Origin: Dehalococcoidales bacterium
Lineage (GTDB): Bacteria > Chloroflexota > Dehalococcoidia > Dehalococcoidales > Fen-1064
NCBI GenBank assembly: GCA_016783135.1
Contig: JADHXC010000009.1
Coordinates: 1-63,786 of the forward strand
Direction: 5' to 3'
DNA length: 63,786 bases
This document shows positions 42,718-51,198 of this stretch, piece by piece; position 1 is the stretch's first letter, and each line of letters starts with the position of its first letter. A program made the translations under genes and the position numbers. The notes under the pieces were generated by a model. The model was given only the letters and a program-made list of their open reading frames with translations, did not search any database and was not told the origin of the DNA.

Positions 42718-43671
42718 ATCGAAAAAGACAGGCTGGTTGATATGTACCGGACGATGGTGCGGATTCGTTTGTTCGAAGAACGGGTCTCCAAAGAGTTTGC
42801 CTCCGGTAACATTCCCGGTTTCGTTCATCTCTACATCGGTGAAGAGGCATCCGGTACCGGTGCCTGTGCCGCTCTTCGCTCCGATGACTACATCACGAGT
42901 ACGCACCGGGGACACGGCCACGTTATTGCCAAGGGGGGTCGGATGGACCGAATGATGGCCGAGCTCTTTGGTAAGAAGACAGGCTACTGTAAGGGCAAGG
43001 GAGGCTCGATGCACATCGCCGATACCGACCTCGGTATACTCGGAGCTAACGGCATTGTCGGTGCTGGTATTCCCCTTGCCGGTGGAGCAGCACTTTCCGC
43101 CAAAATGAGGGGCACGGACCAGGTTGTCATCTGTTTTCTTGGTGATGGTGCCAGCAACCGTGGTACCTTCCACGAAGGTATCAACCTGGCCGCTGTGTGG
43201 CAACTGCCGGTGGTCTACGTTCTCGAAAACAATCTCTATGCTGAAAAGACCCGCATATCCGATACCTATAAGCTAACCAACCTGTCGGACCGGGCGGGAG
43301 CCTTCGGTATTCCCGAAGTTACCGTGGACGGTAACGACGTGATTGCCGTCTACGAGGCCGTCCAGGCCGCAGTGGAGAAGGCCAGGGCCGGTGAAGGCCC
43401 ATCGCTGATAGAGTGCAAGACTTACCGAATTCACGGCCACTTCGAGGGGGACCCCCAGACCTACAAACCCGCGGAAGAGGTCGAGGAATGGAAGAGGAAG
43501 GACCCCATTGACAACTTCCGCAAGCGACTGGCTGATATGGGGGTATTGACGGATGAGGATACCGGAGCAATCGATAGCGAAGTGGCCGGAGAGATAGACG
43601 ATGCGGTCAGGTTCGCAGAAGAGAGTCCATTTCCAGCCCCGGAAGAAGCCCTGGAAGACGTCTTTGCCTGA
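42709..43671 (+). CDS. 2-oxoacid dehydrogenase E1 alpha subunit (copy 2)
   Basis: A 320-residue E1 alpha of the acetoin/pyruvate dehydrogenase type. The ThDP signature is present from GDGASNRGTFHEGIN to LENN, along with HRGHGHVIAKGG and the TYRIHGHFEGD loop. It shares long blocks with acoA at 35779, for example the nearly identical EAVQAAVEKARAGEGPSLIE stretch, so the two are paralogues. No E2 or E3 gene follows, so it probably uses the AcoC/LpdA of the divergent operon. ATG codons at 42709 and 42712 are both possible. Confidence 0.9.
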   Translation: MMNIEKDRLVDMYRTMVRIRLFEERVSKEFASGNIPGFVHLYIGEEASGTGACAALRSDDYITSTHRGHGHVIAKGGRMDRMMAELFGKKTGYCKGKGGSMHIADTDLGILGANGIVGAGIPLAGGAALSAKMRGTDQVVICFLGDGASNRGTFHEGINLAAVWQLPVVYVLENNLYAEKTRISDTYKLTNLSDRAGAFGIPEVTVDGNDVIAVYEAVQAAVEKARAGEGPSLIECKTYRIHGHFEGDPQTYKPAEEVEEWKRKDPIDNFRKRLADMGVLTDEDTGAIDSEVAGEIDDAVRFAEESPFPAPEEALEDVFA

Positions 43672-43701
43672 GGAAGGCCTTTTAAGGAAGGTAATGAGAT
43701 A

Positions 43702-44676
43702 ATGAGAGAACTTAGTTTCAGCCTGGCCCAGAACGAAGCCTTCGATGAAGAAATGGCCCGAGACCCGCGTGTCTTTATCATCGGCGAGGATATCGGGGAG
43801 CACTGGGGCGGGCCTATGGGACAGTTCCGTGGTCTGTTCGCCAAGTACGGCGCCGAGAGGATACGTGAAACGCCAATCTCCGAGACAGCCATTATGGGAG
43901 CCGCCATCGGTGCGGCCGCAACCGGAATGAGACCTATCGCCGCAATGATGTTCGTCGACTTCCTCGGCGTGGCCGCTGATGAACTGCTCAATCAGCTCCA
44001 GATGCGCTACATGTTTGGTGGCAAGACGACTCTGCCGCTGACCATCCTGGCCAGTATCGGCACCGGTGTTTCCGCAGCCGCACAGCACTCAAAGAGTCTC
44101 TTCGGATGGCTGATGGCTATTAAGGGCCTCAAGATTGTGGTGCCATCGACACCCTACGACGCCAAGGGTCTCCTCAAGTCCGCCATTCGGGAAGATAATC
44201 CGGTAATCTTCCTCTCCCACAAGAGGCTGGGGGGACGCCTGACAAGCGAGATACCTGATGAGGAATACACTATTCCCCTGGGTAAGGCCGACATCAAGAG
44301 GGAAGGCACCGATGTCACCGTGGTCGCCACTGCGTTCATGGTCCACCGCGCCCTCTCCGCAGCCGCCACCCTTCAGGAAGAGGGCATCAGTCTGGAGGTT
44401 ATTGACCCGCGCACCCTGGTGCCACTGGACACACAGGCCATTTTTGACTCCGTCAGGAAGACCGGCCGACTGGTCATCATCAGTGAAGAGCCGCGGACAG
44501 GGAGCTGGGCCGCCGAGGTATCTGCCACCGTAGCTGAAGAAGCTTTTGACAACCTGGATGCACCGATAAAGAGGGTCTGCGCCCCGGACACCCCGGTCCC
44601 ATTCACTCCCGGTCAGGAGAAGTTCTGGACTCCGGACGAGGATGACCTAATCAAGGCAGTCCGCGAGATTATCTAG
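43702..44676 (+). CDS. 2-oxoacid dehydrogenase E1 beta subunit (copy 2)
   Basis: A 324-residue E1 beta partner of the preceding gene, 30 bases downstream. Landmarks are LAQNEAFDEEMARD, FIIGEDIGEHWGGPMG, ETPISETAIMGAAIGAAATG, the loop GTGVSAAAQHSKSLFGWL with the catalytic histidine, and VIDPRTLVPLDTQAIFDSVRKT. The potassium-loop sequence differs from copy 1 (TGVSAAAQHS against GYARLGPEHS), which suggests a different substrate range. The TAG stop is shared with the end of element A9. Confidence 0.9.
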   Translation: MRELSFSLAQNEAFDEEMARDPRVFIIGEDIGEHWGGPMGQFRGLFAKYGAERIRETPISETAIMGAAIGAAATGMRPIAAMMFVDFLGVAADELLNQLQMRYMFGGKTTLPLTILASIGTGVSAAAQHSKSLFGWLMAIKGLKIVVPSTPYDAKGLLKSAIREDNPVIFLSHKRLGGRLTSEIPDEEYTIPLGKADIKREGTDVTVVATAFMVHRALSAAATLQEEGISLEVIDPRTLVPLDTQAIFDSVRKTGRLVIISEEPRTGSWAAEVSATVAEEAFDNLDAPIKRVCAPDTPVPFTPGQEKFWTPDEDDLIKAVREII

Positions 44677-44761
44677 CAAGTTGCTGAAAAACCCTTTCGA
44701 CCAACCCCCGTGCGGCTCAGATGTGGCGCCCTCTGGACTCCCCTTTTTCAGCACCCTGCTA
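44674..44761 (+). repeat. Family A miniature element, copy A9 (88 bases)
   Basis: Short copy with left end GCAAGTTGCTGAAAAACCC and right end CTTTTTCAGCACCCTGC, flanked by TA. The left TA is part of the stop codon of the E1 beta gene; the right TA is also the left TA of element B2. Confidence 0.9.
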
Positions 44762-44890
44762 GTGTGGTGTCCCTGAGATTCGATAAGTAATTCGTAGCTA
44801 TCAGGCAGCTTGAATAAGATACAAGGCCCAGTTCAAAGTACCTCCATCCTGCCGGTAGTTTTTGCAGAGTTTTTCAAAGACACCACACTA
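44760..44890 (+). repeat. Family B miniature element, copy B2
   Basis: A 131-base element with 13-base perfect inverted ends, CTAGTGTGGTGTC and GACACCACACTAG. Its interior aligns with B1. It lies end to end with family A copy A9. No coding capacity. Confidence 0.88.
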
Positions 44891-44965
44891 GCCTAATTCT
44901 AAGTAAAAAGGGATTTGAAAGTTACACAAGAACTAACTCGTCTCACTGCCAAGTACTCTGTTATC

Positions 44966-45235
44966 TTACTCAAGTGGTTGCTTTTTGGCCTTGAGTTTTC
45001 TCGCCTCTTGAGCTTCAGCTATCGCCTGTTCTCTGGCTAAAGTACTTTTCTTTCTTGCCTGGTCTCTAGCTGATTGCCTGATTTCTTCAGTAGCTCGTTT
45101 TTCCGCTCGCCTGGTCTTCCTTGCTTTCTGATCCTCTTCAATCACCTGTTCTCTAGCCGATCGCCTGATTTCTTCAGCAACTCGTTTTTCCTTTCGCCTG
45201 GCCTCTTTTGGTGATTGTTCTTCTTGGTCAATCAT
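44966..45235 (-). CDS. Small highly charged repeat protein (coiled-coil-like)
   Basis: An 89-residue protein made mainly of K, R, E, A and Q. Two units of about 33 residues are visible, both built on the pattern R-x-E-K-R-(V/A)-x-E-E-I-R-(R/Q)-S-A-R-(E/D)-Q (starting near residues 14 and 47), and a partial third follows. It should form one long charged helix. The ATG at 45235 has GGAGG nine bases upstream, which supports expression. I do not recognise a function. It lies just upstream, in the minus-strand sense, of element B2. Confidence 0.6.
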   Translation of the reverse strand: MIDQEEQSPKEARRKEKRVAEEIRRSAREQVIEEDQKARKTRRAEKRATEEIRQSARDQARKKSTLAREQAIAEAQEARKLKAKKQPLE

Positions 45236-45524
45236 CGTTCTACCTCCCCACACTGGATAATAATGGAACCGGCCGTAAATTACTTTATCGTTTGCGGAAA
45301 TTAGTTGGAATAGGCCAGCTTCACTATATGAACGCTATCTTGCTGAGCAAGATAAAGAGGAACGAGTTGCTATTGTAGCGTATTCAGATGAGGATTGCCT
45401 CATCCGAATCAAAACGGGAAATATCGGCTAAAGGAAATCCGCTATTACACAAATCTCTTGTTCCTATTTCAGCAGTGAACTATCGGGGCTGTTTGAGAGG
45501 CAATAGCGTTTGCAACCGTATGGG

Positions 45525-45962
45525 CTACACCTTTTCGATGATTACTCTTATGGAATCGCCCTTCATTAAGTCCACAGAGGGCTTAAACCTCAGCGTTTCA
45601 ACATTGTCAATCCTAACCCTCACGTCACCGGTTTTTCCGATATTTCCGGTTGCCTTGCCCAATGCTTCTCCGACTTTAGCCGCCCCCTTGCGTTCCTCCC
45701 CTAGATTCTTTTGGCCTCTCCTGGTCCAGTCCGCTTCGATGGTTACTCTTATGGAATCGCCCTTCTTTAAATCCACAGAGGGCTTAAACCTCAGCGTCTC
45801 AACATTGTCAATCCTAACCCTCACGCCACCGGATTTTCCGATATCTCCGGTTGCCTTGCCTAATGCTTCTCCGACTTTGACTTCCCCTTTGCGTTCCTCA
45901 TCTTCTTTCGCTTGCTCTCTCTTGGCCCACTTCGCCCGCCTTTCGTCGTAGTCTGTTGTCAT
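45525..45962 (-). CDS. Small protein with a recent internal 67-residue duplication
   Basis: A 145-residue protein composed of a charged N-terminal stretch (DERRAKWAKREQAKEDEERKG) and two copies of a beta-rich unit. The units start RVRIDNVETLRFKP at about 48 and 115, exactly 67 residues apart, and are nearly identical in DNA as well as protein, so the duplication is young. Each is preceded by KVGEALGKATG. AGGAGG stands seven bases before the ATG. It resembles the neighbouring gene in having a charged head and internal repeats. Function unknown; no signal peptide or membrane segment. Confidence 0.68.
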   Translation of the reverse strand: MTTDYDERRAKWAKREQAKEDEERKGEVKVGEALGKATGDIGKSGGVRVRIDNVETLRFKPSVDLKKGDSIRVTIEADWTRRGQKNLGEERKGAAKVGEALGKATGNIGKTGDVRVRIDNVETLRFKPSVDLMKGDSIRVIIEKV

Positions 45963-46045
45963 AATACCCTCCTACTAAAGAGTCGATTAATACATACGCT
46001 GCATACCACTACCGGGTGGCATGCCTGGCATTTTCCCCTTCTCTG

Positions 46046-46110
46046 TTATGTCGGAAACCATTCTATAATAAGGTCAAGAGTGCTAAAGAAGTGTTAGAGA
46101 CACTACACTA
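46046..46110 (+). repeat. Family B right half, copy B4
   Basis: The last 65 bases match the right part of B3 (GGAAACCATTCT..., then GAAGTGTTAGAG and CACTACACTAG). A clear left end is not visible; a decayed one may lie near 45972. Its right end overlaps the TAG stop codon of the NYN-domain gene on the minus strand. Confidence 0.65.
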
Positions 46111-47061
46111 GCGCCTGATTACGGTATTGCCGTCGCGCCGCCATTTCCCACTCAGGAGTTCGCTGGCGTCAAGCAGGGCTTGCAGAGTCCGGTATCGTGA
46201 GGCACTTAGCTTGGAGACACCAAGGAACTTGGCGGCATCGCCGGCAGCGTTGGGCCCGGGAATCCGGTCTCCGGATGCGGCAGCCCGTTTCGACCAGGCA
46301 GCGTCTATCCTGACATCCCACCCCGCAACGGTAACTTCGGGAACAGGCATTGTGGCCGTCTCGGCGAGTTCAACGGTTACGTCTCCTGCCCCTCCCGGTC
46401 GGGTAACCTTTACTCCGGGGGACGCCTCGAGGTACCTGGTAAAGGTGGAATGACCCAGCACACGAAAGCTGAAACTCGGGTCGAGACGTTGCAGGGCCTG
46501 GTGAAGCTTGCTCCCGACCACCCTGCCCTGCTCATCCATTGTGGCCTCAACGGCACGGGTAAGGAGAACGTCTGAACTGCGTCCCTTTCCCTTGTGTACC
46601 CTGGCCAGCGGCTTCGCTTGCTTTTCCAGGTAGTAGTATCGGTCACACGATATCACCAGCGAGTGCGGGGCATTCTTCTTATCCCCGGCACCGATTACCA
46701 TCTTTCCGGCCGCCCGAAGTCGGCTTACCAGGGGTACGAAATCACTGTCTGCGGACACGATAACAAAAGTGTCAACCGTAGACTGGTACAGCAGGTCGAC
46801 GGCGTCAATTCCCAGACGTATATCGCTCGTGTTTTTGCCCGAGGGGGTTGCATGGAATACCTGGATTGCTTCAATGCCCAACTCGAGAAGCTGGTCACGT
46901 TTGTTGCCAGCCACGGACCAATCGCCGTAAGCCCGCTTCACAATTATCCGCCCGATATCTGCCAACTGGTCGAAGAGCCACTGTATCGAAGATAGACCAA
47001 CGTTTTCAACATCAACCAGCACGGCAATTTGCCGGTCAGCCGAAGAAGCCATAGTTGTCAT
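46108..47061 (-). CDS. NYN-domain (PIN-like) nuclease with C-terminal LOTUS-like domain
   Basis: A 317-residue protein of the NYN/Limkain-b1 group of RNases. The catalytic acidic residues are in AVLVDVENVG (13-22), TSDIRLGIDAVD and VIVSADSDFVPL (about 98-109). From about 165 to 240 there is a winged-helix region with VGSKLHQALQRLDPSFSFRVLGHSTFTRYLE, which fits an OST-HTH/LOTUS RNA-binding domain. The last 60 residues look like a second small helix-turn-helix unit. The stop lies in B4. It is a lone gene; targets are unknown. Confidence 0.88.
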   Translation of the reverse strand: MTTMASSADRQIAVLVDVENVGLSSIQWLFDQLADIGRIIVKRAYGDWSVAGNKRDQLLELGIEAIQVFHATPSGKNTSDIRLGIDAVDLLYQSTVDTFVIVSADSDFVPLVSRLRAAGKMVIGAGDKKNAPHSLVISCDRYYYLEKQAKPLARVHKGKGRSSDVLLTRAVEATMDEQGRVVGSKLHQALQRLDPSFSFRVLGHSTFTRYLEASPGVKVTRPGGAGDVTVELAETATMPVPEVTVAGWDVRIDAAWSKRAAASGDRIPGPNAAGDAAKFLGVSKLSASRYRTLQALLDASELLSGKWRRDGNTVIRR

Positions 47062-47352
47062 TTTCCCTCCAAACCGGACCCGTTTGTCATTTAATCCGTC
47101 CGGTTCGTCTTGACTCCAATGTAGGGCTTCTCAGTTAATTTGTCAATTCTGCAAGGCTACGGAGAGCTACACGCCTTATGCCGGGACGTACATATCGGCC
47201 GATGCGACTATGTTAAGGCCAGACCTTCATGTCGTTAAGTCCGTCACTGGCTCGTGATGGTGATTCCACTCAAAGAGTGATATTGTAATACTCGTACGGG
47301 TATTTGCCGAAGCAGTCCACGGTTGATTCTGCTGCGAGGAGTTATGTAGACC

Positions 47353-48210
47353 ATGTTCGATGTCTGCGTGGTTGGACACGTCACCAGAGATATAGTGAGG
47401 ATTGGCGCCAGGCAAACGGAGATGCCCGGTGGTACCGCCTGCTATTCATCACTGGCCATGAAGAGCCTGGGTATGGACGTGGCCGTCGTCACCAGGCTCA
47501 GCGAATATGATAGGAGCCTCCTTGACTGTCTGTACCGGGATAAGGTAGTCGTTTTTCTCGGGGAGAGCCCGCAAACGACCACATTCATGAACATCTACCC
47601 GGAAGGAATGGAACAGAGACGGCAGAAGGTAACCGGTATTGCGCTCCCGTTCACGGCTGAAGACGTTGATGCGATTCAGGCAAAGGTCTTCCATCTCGGC
47701 CCGTTGACGAGAGATGACATCCCTCTCGAAGTAATATTGTCTCTTGCTGAGAGGTCTGTCATTTCTCTGGATGTGCAGGGTTTCCTTAGAGAGAGTGAGA
47801 CAAACGATAGTAATGAAGGACAGGTGCGGTTAACGGACTGGCCGGACAAAGAAGAAGCCCTGCGACTGGTCACCATTCTGAAGACCGACGAGGAAGAAGC
47901 ACGGGTCCTGTCAAACGAAGAAGACCTGAGACGAATGGCACTGCGGCTGTCCGAATACGGTCCGGCAGAGGTCATTATCACCCGCGGTAACCGTGGTTCG
48001 CTAATCTATAACGGGGACCGGTTCTATGATATTCCCGCCTTTCTTCCACGGAGACTGGTCGACCCAACCGGGTGTGGCGATACCTATATGGCCGGCTATC
48101 TCTTCCTGAGGCAGACCGTGAGTGACCCCGGAAAAGTGGGGGAATTCGCTGCCAGAACGGCAACCGCCAAACTGGAGAACAGCGGCCCGCTGATGGTCGG
48201 ACAGCCATAG
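47353..48210 (+). CDS. PfkB-family carbohydrate kinase
   Basis: A 285-residue ribokinase-fold sugar or nucleoside kinase. The N-terminus VVGHVTRDIVRIG and GGTACYSSLAMKSLG mark the substrate half, and the anion-hole/catalytic motif is DPTGCGDTYMAGY near the C-terminus, with the catalytic aspartate in GCGD; most relatives have DTTGAGD, so the alanine is a cysteine here. ITRGNRGSLIY is the ATP-side strand. Length is slightly short for the family (about 300). The stop TAG coincides with the end of element A10. Substrate unknown. Confidence 0.87.
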   Translation: MFDVCVVGHVTRDIVRIGARQTEMPGGTACYSSLAMKSLGMDVAVVTRLSEYDRSLLDCLYRDKVVVFLGESPQTTTFMNIYPEGMEQRRQKVTGIALPFTAEDVDAIQAKVFHLGPLTRDDIPLEVILSLAERSVISLDVQGFLRESETNDSNEGQVRLTDWPDKEEALRLVTILKTDEEEARVLSNEEDLRRMALRLSEYGPAEVIITRGNRGSLIYNGDRFYDIPAFLPRRLVDPTGCGDTYMAGYLFLRQTVSDPGKVGEFAARTATAKLENSGPLMVGQP

Positions 48211-48474
48211 CAGGGTGATGAAAAACCCTTTCGACCAACTCCCGTGCGGCCCATCTGGACCGCCTTCCCCTTCCTGGCCAGGAAGGAGCCTTCTGCGGAA
48301 GGGGGGGAAAGATAATATCTGGGGGACACCGGCAGAATCTGGTTTCAGATTCTGCTAACGTCATTCCGTAAGAATGACGCCCAGACACCCCTGCCAGAGG
48401 GGGTGCCCCTCAGAAGGGTGCGCCTCTAAGAAGAGGCGGCGCCCTCTGGACTCCCCTTTTTCAGCACCCTGATA
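48208..48474 (+). repeat. Family A miniature element, copy A10 (full length)
   Basis: A 267-base copy, TA-flanked, with left end GCAGGGTGATG and right end TTTTTCAGCACCCTGA. Its left TA completes the stop codon of the PfkB gene. It contains the CAGAATCTG and GTCATTC hairpins and a GCGCCTCTAAGAAGAGGCG stem also seen in A5. It ends 13 bases before the stop of the convergent reductase gene. Confidence 0.92.
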
Positions 48475-48487
48475 GGCTCTTCGGACC

Positions 48488-50188
48488 TTATCTCTGGCAG
48501 AGCCTTTGATAGATGTCGTGAGACATTTTACCGCCGATGATGTTCCGGACACTGAACCCGTTAAGCCGCAGAATGCGAGTGGCGAAGTAGGACCTGTGTC
48601 CAACTGTGCAGTACGGCATTATCTCCCGGTCACGCGGCAGTTCTTCCATCCTGCCCCGTAACGTATCAACAGGCATATTTACGGCTCCTTCCACGTGACC
48701 AGTCTCAAACTCACCCGGTGTACGGACGTCAAGAATCATTGAGTATGCCCGGTCGATATCTTCCCAATGGACTGGAGGGGCATCGCCCCGGAGAGCATTG
48801 GCGGCAATCATCCCGGCGATATTCACAGGGTCTTTGGCAGTACCAAATTGCGGTGCGTAGCACAGCTCGCTTTCTTCCAGGTCAAAGACGGTCGCCCCCT
48901 TTTGTATCGCCATCGAGAGCACGTCGATGCGCTTCGCCACCCCGTCCCCTCCTACCGCCTGGGCACCGAGAACCTTGCCATCCGGGGTAGAGAATAGCAG
49001 CTTTATCGTCATCTCCCTGGCACCGGGGAAGTAGTCCACGTGGTCGGTAGTATGCAGGTAGGCCTTCTCATATTGAGCCGGGTTACCATTGATGCCGTTT
49101 CGCTGCAAAACCCTCTCCGAAGCACCCGTTGCCGCTACCGTCAGGTCGAGGACCCGGCACACGGCGGTGCCCTGCACCCCGCGAGATACAGAATCCCGCC
49201 CCATAATGACATCGGCGGCAATCCTCCCCTGCCGATTGGCCGGACCGGCGAGGGCAAGGAGCGTCCATTGGCCGGTTATCACATCCCGTACCTCCACGAC
49301 ATCACCCACAGCCCAGATACTCCCGTCACTGGTGCGCATACGGTCATCGACACGTATGCCCCCGAGTTCCCCTATCTCAAGTCCAGCCTCTCTGGCCAGC
49401 GTTACCTCGGGGCGAACGCCAATAGCGAGTATTACCATATCGCACGTGTACCCCTGTCCTGATTTGGTGCGAACAGTGATGGCGTTGCCATCTACATCCG
49501 GTTCGAACCCGGCAACAGCATCACCCAAGTGAAGGGTAACTCCTTTGGCAGTCAGATGGTCCTCGATGGGTACCGCCATCTCCGGGTCAAGTACCGCCAT
49601 CACCTGCGGCAGCATCTCAACGATTTCGACAGATATTCCACGCCTGGCCAGGTTCTCCACCATCTCAAGTCCGACGAACCCTCCTCCCACCACGATAGCC
49701 CGTTTTACCTGGGGACCGTCAATCCACTGCCTGATTGCGCGGCTGTCCGGAATAGTCCGCAGTGTGAAGATGCCCGGGATGTCAATCCCTGGAAGCGGTG
49801 GGCGAATAGGAGTTGCTCCCGGAGAAAGGACCAGGGCATCGTAGCTCTCACGATAGACGTTGCCTGTGTTCAGGTCCTTTACCTCCACCTCTTTGCTATC
49901 CCGATCAATCAGCCTGACCTCGTTCTGTACCCTGACATCGATATTGAACCTTGCCCGGAAATGCTCCGGTGTAGCGACGAGCAGGTCCGCTTCATCCGGA
50001 ATTACGTTACCGACATGATACGGCAGGCCACAGTTGGCAAATGATACGAAGGGCCCTCGCTCGAACATGATAATCTCTGCTTCCTCCGACATCCGGCGTG
50101 CCCGTGCCGCACAGGATGCACCCCCGGCCACACCCCCGACTATCAGTATCCTCGGCCTACCTGCTGCTCCTTGAAACTGCTTTTCCAT
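48488..50188 (-). CDS. CoA-disulfide reductase-type flavoprotein with C-terminal rhodanese domain
   Basis: A 566-residue single-cysteine disulfide reductase fused to a sulfurtransferase domain. FAD motif ILIVGGVAGGASCAARA (14-30), active-site Cys53 in SFANCGLPYH, NAD motif AIVVGGGFVGLEM, and the dimerisation domain after WTLLALAGPANRQGRIAA. Residues about 470-566 are a rhodanese domain with Cys527 in PYCTVGHRS. Such CoADR-rhodanese enzymes reduce CoA persulfide or polysulfide using NAD(P)H. A sulfur-handling role fits the TusA/DsrE/IscU genes at the other end of the window. Start chosen at 50188 where the family N-terminus begins; GAGG is close. Confidence 0.9.
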   Translation of the reverse strand: MEKQFQGAAGRPRILIVGGVAGGASCAARARRMSEEAEIIMFERGPFVSFANCGLPYHVGNVIPDEADLLVATPEHFRARFNIDVRVQNEVRLIDRDSKEVEVKDLNTGNVYRESYDALVLSPGATPIRPPLPGIDIPGIFTLRTIPDSRAIRQWIDGPQVKRAIVVGGGFVGLEMVENLARRGISVEIVEMLPQVMAVLDPEMAVPIEDHLTAKGVTLHLGDAVAGFEPDVDGNAITVRTKSGQGYTCDMVILAIGVRPEVTLAREAGLEIGELGGIRVDDRMRTSDGSIWAVGDVVEVRDVITGQWTLLALAGPANRQGRIAADVIMGRDSVSRGVQGTAVCRVLDLTVAATGASERVLQRNGINGNPAQYEKAYLHTTDHVDYFPGAREMTIKLLFSTPDGKVLGAQAVGGDGVAKRIDVLSMAIQKGATVFDLEESELCYAPQFGTAKDPVNIAGMIAANALRGDAPPVHWEDIDRAYSMILDVRTPGEFETGHVEGAVNMPVDTLRGRMEELPRDREIMPYCTVGHRSYFATRILRLNGFSVRNIIGGKMSHDIYQRLCQR

Positions 50189-50274
50189 TAACCTCGCCAC
50201 CTTTCCTGCCCTGATTCCGTTGACCGCCCGCAACGTCAATAAATATTGGGAATGGACGGACGGGACTGCCTTGA

Positions 50275-50922
50275 CTACCTGATTTGTCCGTGCCTGATGA
50301 AAGTGAAGATTGTTTTTCTGCGTAACAGTACCCAGGCAAGCCAGATGACTACTGCCAGCCCTACTAGCTCCGGCACGTACACCGCTGGCTTCGTCGTGAT
50401 AGGCGTCACGATAGTATGTGTCACCCAGTCTGTCAGCACTATCCTTTGAAAGTCAAAACCAAGTAAAGGCCATAATAGTGTCTGTGGATTCTGCCACATT
50501 GTATCAAGCACCAGATGCATCAATGAACCGGCAGCCAGGACAGTAAGCCACGTTTTATGGTACCGCCGGTACAGGTAGATTCCAGTTATGCCAAGTACCA
50601 CGACAAAAAGGAGAGTGTGGCTGAATATCCGGCCAGTGCTGAACGTTTCCCTGAAGAATAATTGCCCCACAGGTTTATCGATGATGTCAGGGAGAAGACT
50701 TCCCACCAGGATAAGCCTTATGTCCGCGTATCTCCTCAGAGCATGAAGCCACGATACTCCAGGGGCTGACGGCCCGACTCCGGCTATTGCTGCCTGAGGG
50801 CGCTCCGTGACCAACCCATCATCCGCTTCTACCACCTTATTGGAAAACAGCCGACGTGGCATCAGGTTGGCCAGCAGAGTTGCGGTACCCAGCGTGATTC
50901 CGATATGTGCAAACGGTAACAT
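50275..50922 (-). CDS. Membrane metal-dependent hydrolase, DUF457/YdjM-like
   Basis: A 215-residue integral membrane protein. It starts with the family motif AHIGITLGTATL, has a GSLLPDIIDKP motif (about 75-85) and FSHTLLF and LMHLVLD histidines that would bind a metal, and four or five hydrophobic helices. Residues 28-60 form a less conserved loop. YdjM-like proteins are membrane hydrolases of unclear substrate; one in E. coli is in the SOS regulon. It stands alone, 86 bases upstream of the CoADR gene on the same strand. Confidence 0.82.
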   Translation of the reverse strand: MLPFAHIGITLGTATLLANLMPRRLFSNKVVEADDGLVTERPQAAIAGVGPSAPGVSWLHALRRYADIRLILVGSLLPDIIDKPVGQLFFRETFSTGRIFSHTLLFVVVLGITGIYLYRRYHKTWLTVLAAGSLMHLVLDTMWQNPQTLLWPLLGFDFQRIVLTDWVTHTIVTPITTKPAVYVPELVGLAVVIWLAWVLLRRKTIFTFIRHGQIR

Positions 50923-51063
50923 CGTACTTCTCTTGAATAATAACAGACGGTACAGTACCCAGCAATTAACTTCGTATTCCTGGTCTCTACGAATGCACCT
51001 GGACTCACCGCCGGGCCGTGAAGAGGCATAACCGAATGAAGCGGTATTCCGCTCTGGAAGTAG

Positions 51064-51198
51064 CAGGGACAGGTGGGCTGCTACATCGAGGACACCTTCA
51101 ACCAGGTCTCACGCCGGATAATGCTGCGTCCGCTCTACTCTGAGGAATACCGTATGGAGATTGATACCGCAGAAGACCTTGAGTGGGCAGACTATTCC
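51064..51198 (+). pseudogene. Possible remnant of a nucleotidyltransferase C-terminus
   Basis: A short plus-strand reading frame encodes LRPLYSEEYRMEIDTAEDLEWADY, which resembles the end of NTP-transferase proteins, where a cluster like IDTPEDLEWAE is common. Upstream in this frame there is a stop, and another frame has an ATG start (51037) without continuation, so if this is a gene it is a fragment or frameshifted. It runs into the 3' end of the convergent DUF362 gene. I hold this lightly. Confidence 0.25.

Noticed and set aside
1-48474. CRISPR array from the repeated palindromic segments
   Set aside because: The repeats are dispersed singly over 48 kb, flanked by TA, and vary in length by internal deletion; there are no spacer units and no cas genes.
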